From: CAMDHY01 sp046156265
GTDB taxonomy: Bacteria; Pseudomonadota; Alphaproteobacteria; Rhizobiales; Segnochrobactraceae
DNA: 64,000 bases
Direction: 5' to 3'
NCBI RefSeq assembly: GCF_046156265.1
Contig: NZ_JAWDIR010000001.1
Coordinates: forward strand, 1 to 64,000
Shown piece by piece: positions 61,128 through 64,000 of the stretch (position 1 is the first letter of the stretch; each line of letters starts with the position of its first letter). Both the position numbers and the translations under genes were made by a program. A model generated the notes under the pieces. That model did no database searches. It worked only from the letters and a program-made list of their open reading frames with translations, and was not told the origin of the DNA.

Positions 61128-63609
61128 GCGGCGGCAAGCTGGCCCGTCTCGCGTTGGCGGCTGTCCTGACGGCCGGTGTCGGCGCGCCCGCCCTCGCCCA
61201 GAGCGAGCGCAACAGCCGGCTGCTGCCGCAGGCCGCCGCCCCGGTCGCGCCGGCGGTGGTCGCGGCTCCAGAACCCGTCATGGCGCCGCCGCCCGTCGCG
61301 GTGCCGCCGCCGGCCGTCCCGGCCGCGGCCGCGGAGTCCATGCCGGCGCCCGACGCCGCCGCTCCGACCGTGCTTCCCGGTGCCGCCGCGAGCACCTTCT
61401 CGCCCCCGCCCGCGGCCGGGTCGCCGACAACGAACGCTCAGCCGATACCGAACCAGGCCGTGTCGGCCCCACCGTCACCGGCGCCGCGCGCCCTGCCACC
61501 CGCGCCGCGACCCGCCGCGGCGACCGCCGCCCCGCCGGCGGCCGTCGCTCCGTCGCCAGTTGCTGCTTTCACAACGCCGGAAGCGCCATCGCAGCCGATC
61601 GCAGCCGTGCCGGCGCGGGTGAGAACACCCGTGCCCGCCGTGCGCGTCGCGGCGCCCGTCGTGCCGGCGCAGGCACCGGTGGCCGCCGCCGCGAGCTCGA
61701 CCGATGCGGCGACGGAATCGGCGACGGCCGTCGATGCCCTGGCGGAGGACACGGAAACGCTGCTGAGCGAGACGGTCGAAACAGAGGCCGCCGCTGGTCC
61801 GACTGCAGTTGCCGTGGAAGCCGCTCCCGAGGGTACGGCCATCGCGAACGACGCCCTTGAAGTCATGGCGCGCGATGCCGAGGCGATGCGGTTCGCCGCC
61901 GAGCAGGAACAGGCGGCGTTGACGGTGCAGCAGGCCGTGCCACGGCCCGCGCCACGCGTCGAGACCGTCGTGGAAGCCGCCGAAGTCGTCGCCGTCGTCG
62001 AAGAGCCGCCGGCGCCCCCCGCTGCGCCGGTGGAGCCGACTGCCGACGAGGTAGCTGTCGTCGCCGCGGAGCCGCCTGTGGCGGTGGAACACGAGGCTGC
62101 GGCGGAGCCGGCTTCCGAGGGCACCGCGGCCGCTTCGGCGCAGCCCGTCGTGACCGTGGAGCCCGAAACCGCTCCGGAGAGCGCGGTTCCCGCCGCCGCG
62201 GATGCGGCACACGCCTCCGTCGACGGCGCCGCCACGGTGGACCAGGCCCCCACCCCGGTCGATGCCGAGCCGACGGTCGCTGCCGAGGCCGCCGGAGGCA
62301 ACGAGGATCGCGACAGGCGATCGGGCGGCATCCGCTGGATCGCAGGCGCCGGCCTGCCACCGCCCAACCCGGACGCGCCACGGGTCGCGGGGGAGTTGGA
62401 CCCCGCACCGACCGACACCGACGGACCGTCGGACGAGGCCACCCTCGACACGGCTGCCGTCACCGCTGAACGGGAGGTCGCGCCGCGCGTGCGCCGTCGC
62501 CCGTCGACCCCGCCGATTGCTGCACCCTATGAGCTCGTGCGCACGCTGCAGGCCATGCAGGACGACATGGCCGGCGGCTCGACCGCCGCGCTGGCCGCAC
62601 AGCGCACGCTGCTGCAGCGCATGGAGGAGGAGTTCGCCGGCGCCGATCCCCTCGTCTGGCAGGATCGCCGCAACGCCCGCGCCCTCGTCGCCTATACGCT
62701 CGGCGGCGGTCGGCCGGTGACGCTCCGGCGGTTGCTCGCCAGCGAGACGCCGCCCGACGGCGACGCCGCGCTGATGCGAGGAGCCCTCGCCTATGTCGAA
62801 GGCGACGAAGCGACCGCCCGCAAGTACCTGACCGACATCGACCCGACGAGCCTGCCCGCGAGCCTTGGTGGCCAGCTGGCGCTCGCCCAGGCGGCGCTCG
62901 CTGTCGGCGAGGACCCGAAGAAGGCCATGCTCCTGCTCGATACCGCGCGCCTGCTGGCCCCGGCACGCTGGTCGAGGAGGGCGCCCTGCGCCGCCAGATC
63001 TTCGTCGCCAGCGAACTGAACGACCTCGTCCGGTTCGAAGCACTCTCTGGCCAGTATCTCAGGCGCTTCCGCCGCTCCGTCTATGCCGGCAACTTCCGCC
63101 GTCGCTTCGCCGCAGCTCTGTCGCGCATGGAGTTTCTCGACGACCCTGCGCAGTTCCACCGCCTCGACGACATGCTGGCGGAGACGGACCCGGAGGCTCG
63201 ACGCGAGCTCTACCTCGTCGTCGCGCAGGCGGCGGTAAACGAGGGCAAGACGACGGTCGCGGCCACCGCGGCCGAGCGCGCCCTCGCATCCGCCCCGCCG
63301 GGCTCGGTGGATGAGGCCCGCGGCCGGCTCTATCGCGGCGCGGCCCTGGCGGTCACCAGCGACGGGCTCGACGCCGCGATGTCGGAGCTCGGAAAGGTCA
63401 ACCGCGGTGGCCTGCCGCGCACCGACGCAGCACTCCTGCAGGCGGCGACCGAGACCGCCATGCTGATCCGGACGGCCGCGGCAGCGGCGGGGGCGGCCCA
63501 CGCGTTGCCCGTCGAGGCGGCCCCCGACGACGAGACGCCGTCGGCAACGGTCACCCGCGCCCGTGACGCGATCGCCGCCATCGACACGTTGCTGGAGCAA
63601 GCCCAATGA
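61124..63609 (+). pseudogene. motC: motC periplasmic motility protein, split by a 1-base frameshift
   Basis: Signal peptide at 1-25, then a very long Pro/Ala/Val/Glu-rich region (about 26-465), then a folded helical-repeat domain. The frame from ATG 61124 ends at 63019 after turning into an Arg/Ser-rich tail; from about 62962 another frame carries on with L-V-E-E-G-A-L-R-R-Q-I-F and Y-L-R-R-F-R-R-S-V-Y-A-G-N, the conserved MotC region, to 63609. One extra C or G in the run at 62958-62963 would give a single protein of about 828 residues. It may be a sequence error, as all other flagellar genes are intact. MotC binds MotB in the periplasm in Sinorhizobium. Confidence 0.82.
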
Positions 63610-64000
63610 GCGGACTCCCCCTCATGAAGGACGCCTTCGCGAATGGAGGGCCGTCGGCAGCGGCCGGAGCCGCCGCCGACAGGGCTGCCACCGGCCATCG
63701 CCGCCCGTCCGCGGACGGAAACGCCTTCGCCGAGATCGTCTCGTCGCTCGGCCCCGCCCAGGCGCGGCCGGAGCCTCGCGCCGCGGAAGGGCCAGGCGAG
63801 GCGGCGACGCCCCCGGGCCGGCTCCCGCTGCCGGGGAGCCCCGTCGCGGCGCTCGAGCCGGCCGCCGGTGCGGCTCTGATGGCATCCGGGCCGCGGTCAG
63901 CCCGGGACATGCTCGGGCCCGTGTCCCGCCTCGAAGCCGCGTCGGCACTCGAGCCCGCAGCGGCGCTCGGGGTCACGCCAGCGCACCGGGCCGCTTCGGT
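63606..64000 (+). CDS. fliK: FliK (MotD-type) hook-length control protein, N-terminal part
   Basis: The frame starts at ATG 63606, overlapping the motC stop as ATGA, and stays open to the window edge (131 codons seen). The visible part is Ala/Pro/Gly-rich and disordered, with few motifs, as expected of the FliK N-terminus. The identification rests on the motB-motC-motD order known from Sinorhizobium, where MotD was shown to be FliK. The diagnostic C-terminal domain lies outside the window. Confidence 0.65.
   Translation, partial: MSGLPLMKDAFANGGPSAAAGAAADRAATGHRRPSADGNAFAEIVSSLGPAQARPEPRAAEGPGEAATPPGRLPLPGSPVAALEPAAGAALMASGPRSARDMLGPVSRLEAASALEPAAALGVTPAHRAAS

Noticed and set aside
62951..62970. 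Programmed -1 frameshift in motC
   Set aside because: No canonical slippery heptamer followed by a clear stimulatory hairpin was seen; a one-base loss in a C/G run is simpler.
61475..63043. Gly/Arg-rich minus-strand frame opposite motC
   Set aside because: It mirrors the Pro/Ala-rich motC repeat region; no start signal or domain.
1..64000. tRNA, rRNA, CRISPR, insertion sequence or phage attachment signals
   Set aside because: No repeat array, transposase, integrase or tRNA-like fold was recognised by reading; a tRNA or Rfam scan would be decisive.

Overview
The window is high-GC DNA that reads as an alphaproteobacterial chromosome of the rhizobial type (Hyphomicrobiales); the genus cannot be told from sequence alone. 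The pointers are FlaF and FlbT, the periplasmic motor proteins MotC and MotE next to MotB, a DUF1217 protein, FlgJ without a muramidase domain, and a gene order close to that of Sinorhizobium and Agrobacterium flagellar regions.

Left part (1-3187): a partial secreted protein of unknown function, a DUF393 (DxxCPxC) protein overlapping a renalase-like FAD oxidoreductase, a DUF6522-like protein, and a gap with one doubtful micro-ORF.

3188-13784: a FadR-type GntR regulator, then a colinear cluster made of a TorT-like periplasmic binding protein, an RbsA-like double ATPase, two RbsC-like permeases, both subunits of an ATP-dependent hydantoinase/oxoprolinase-type hydrolase (HyuA, HyuB), and an EamA/DMT transporter. 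I infer that it imports and opens a cyclic amide or similar compound; the substrate is unknown.

13853-16392 (minus): two tightly spaced genes, an acyl-CoA ligase very like oxalate-CoA ligase (AAE3/Pcs60 type) and a PanE-like reductase. The pair matches the known oxalate to oxalyl-CoA to glyoxylate route of Methylobacterium (PanE2). A DUF427 gene and poxB follow on the plus strand. Then thrE-like, NAD-malic enzyme and fumC lie on the minus strand, so fumarate to malate to pyruvate to acetate enzymes sit side by side.

24031-44551 (minus): about 20 kb of colinear chemotaxis and flagellar genes. In transcription order these are DUF1217, flgF, fliI, flgE, flgK, flgL, flaF, flbT, flgD, fliQ, flhA, fliR, a FliJ-like gene, flgJ, a FlgN-like gene, a FliL-like gene, an MCP, cheA, cheW, cheY, cheB and cheR. 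Many neighbours overlap by ATGA or TGATG.

44690-64000 (plus): motA, fliM, a small membrane/coiled-coil gene, fliN, fliG, flhB, a hypothetical gene, flgB, flgC, fliE, flgG, flgA, flgI, motE, flgH, fliL and fliP, closed by a strong terminator. A monocistronic flagellin with its own terminator follows, then fliF, fliH-like, motB, motC and the start of fliK. Together these give basal body, export gate, C-ring, stator, rod, hook, filament and chemotaxis signalling. motC carries a 1-base frameshift near 62960, which is either a sequence error or a real lesion.

No tRNA, rRNA, insertion sequence, CRISPR array or prophage was seen.
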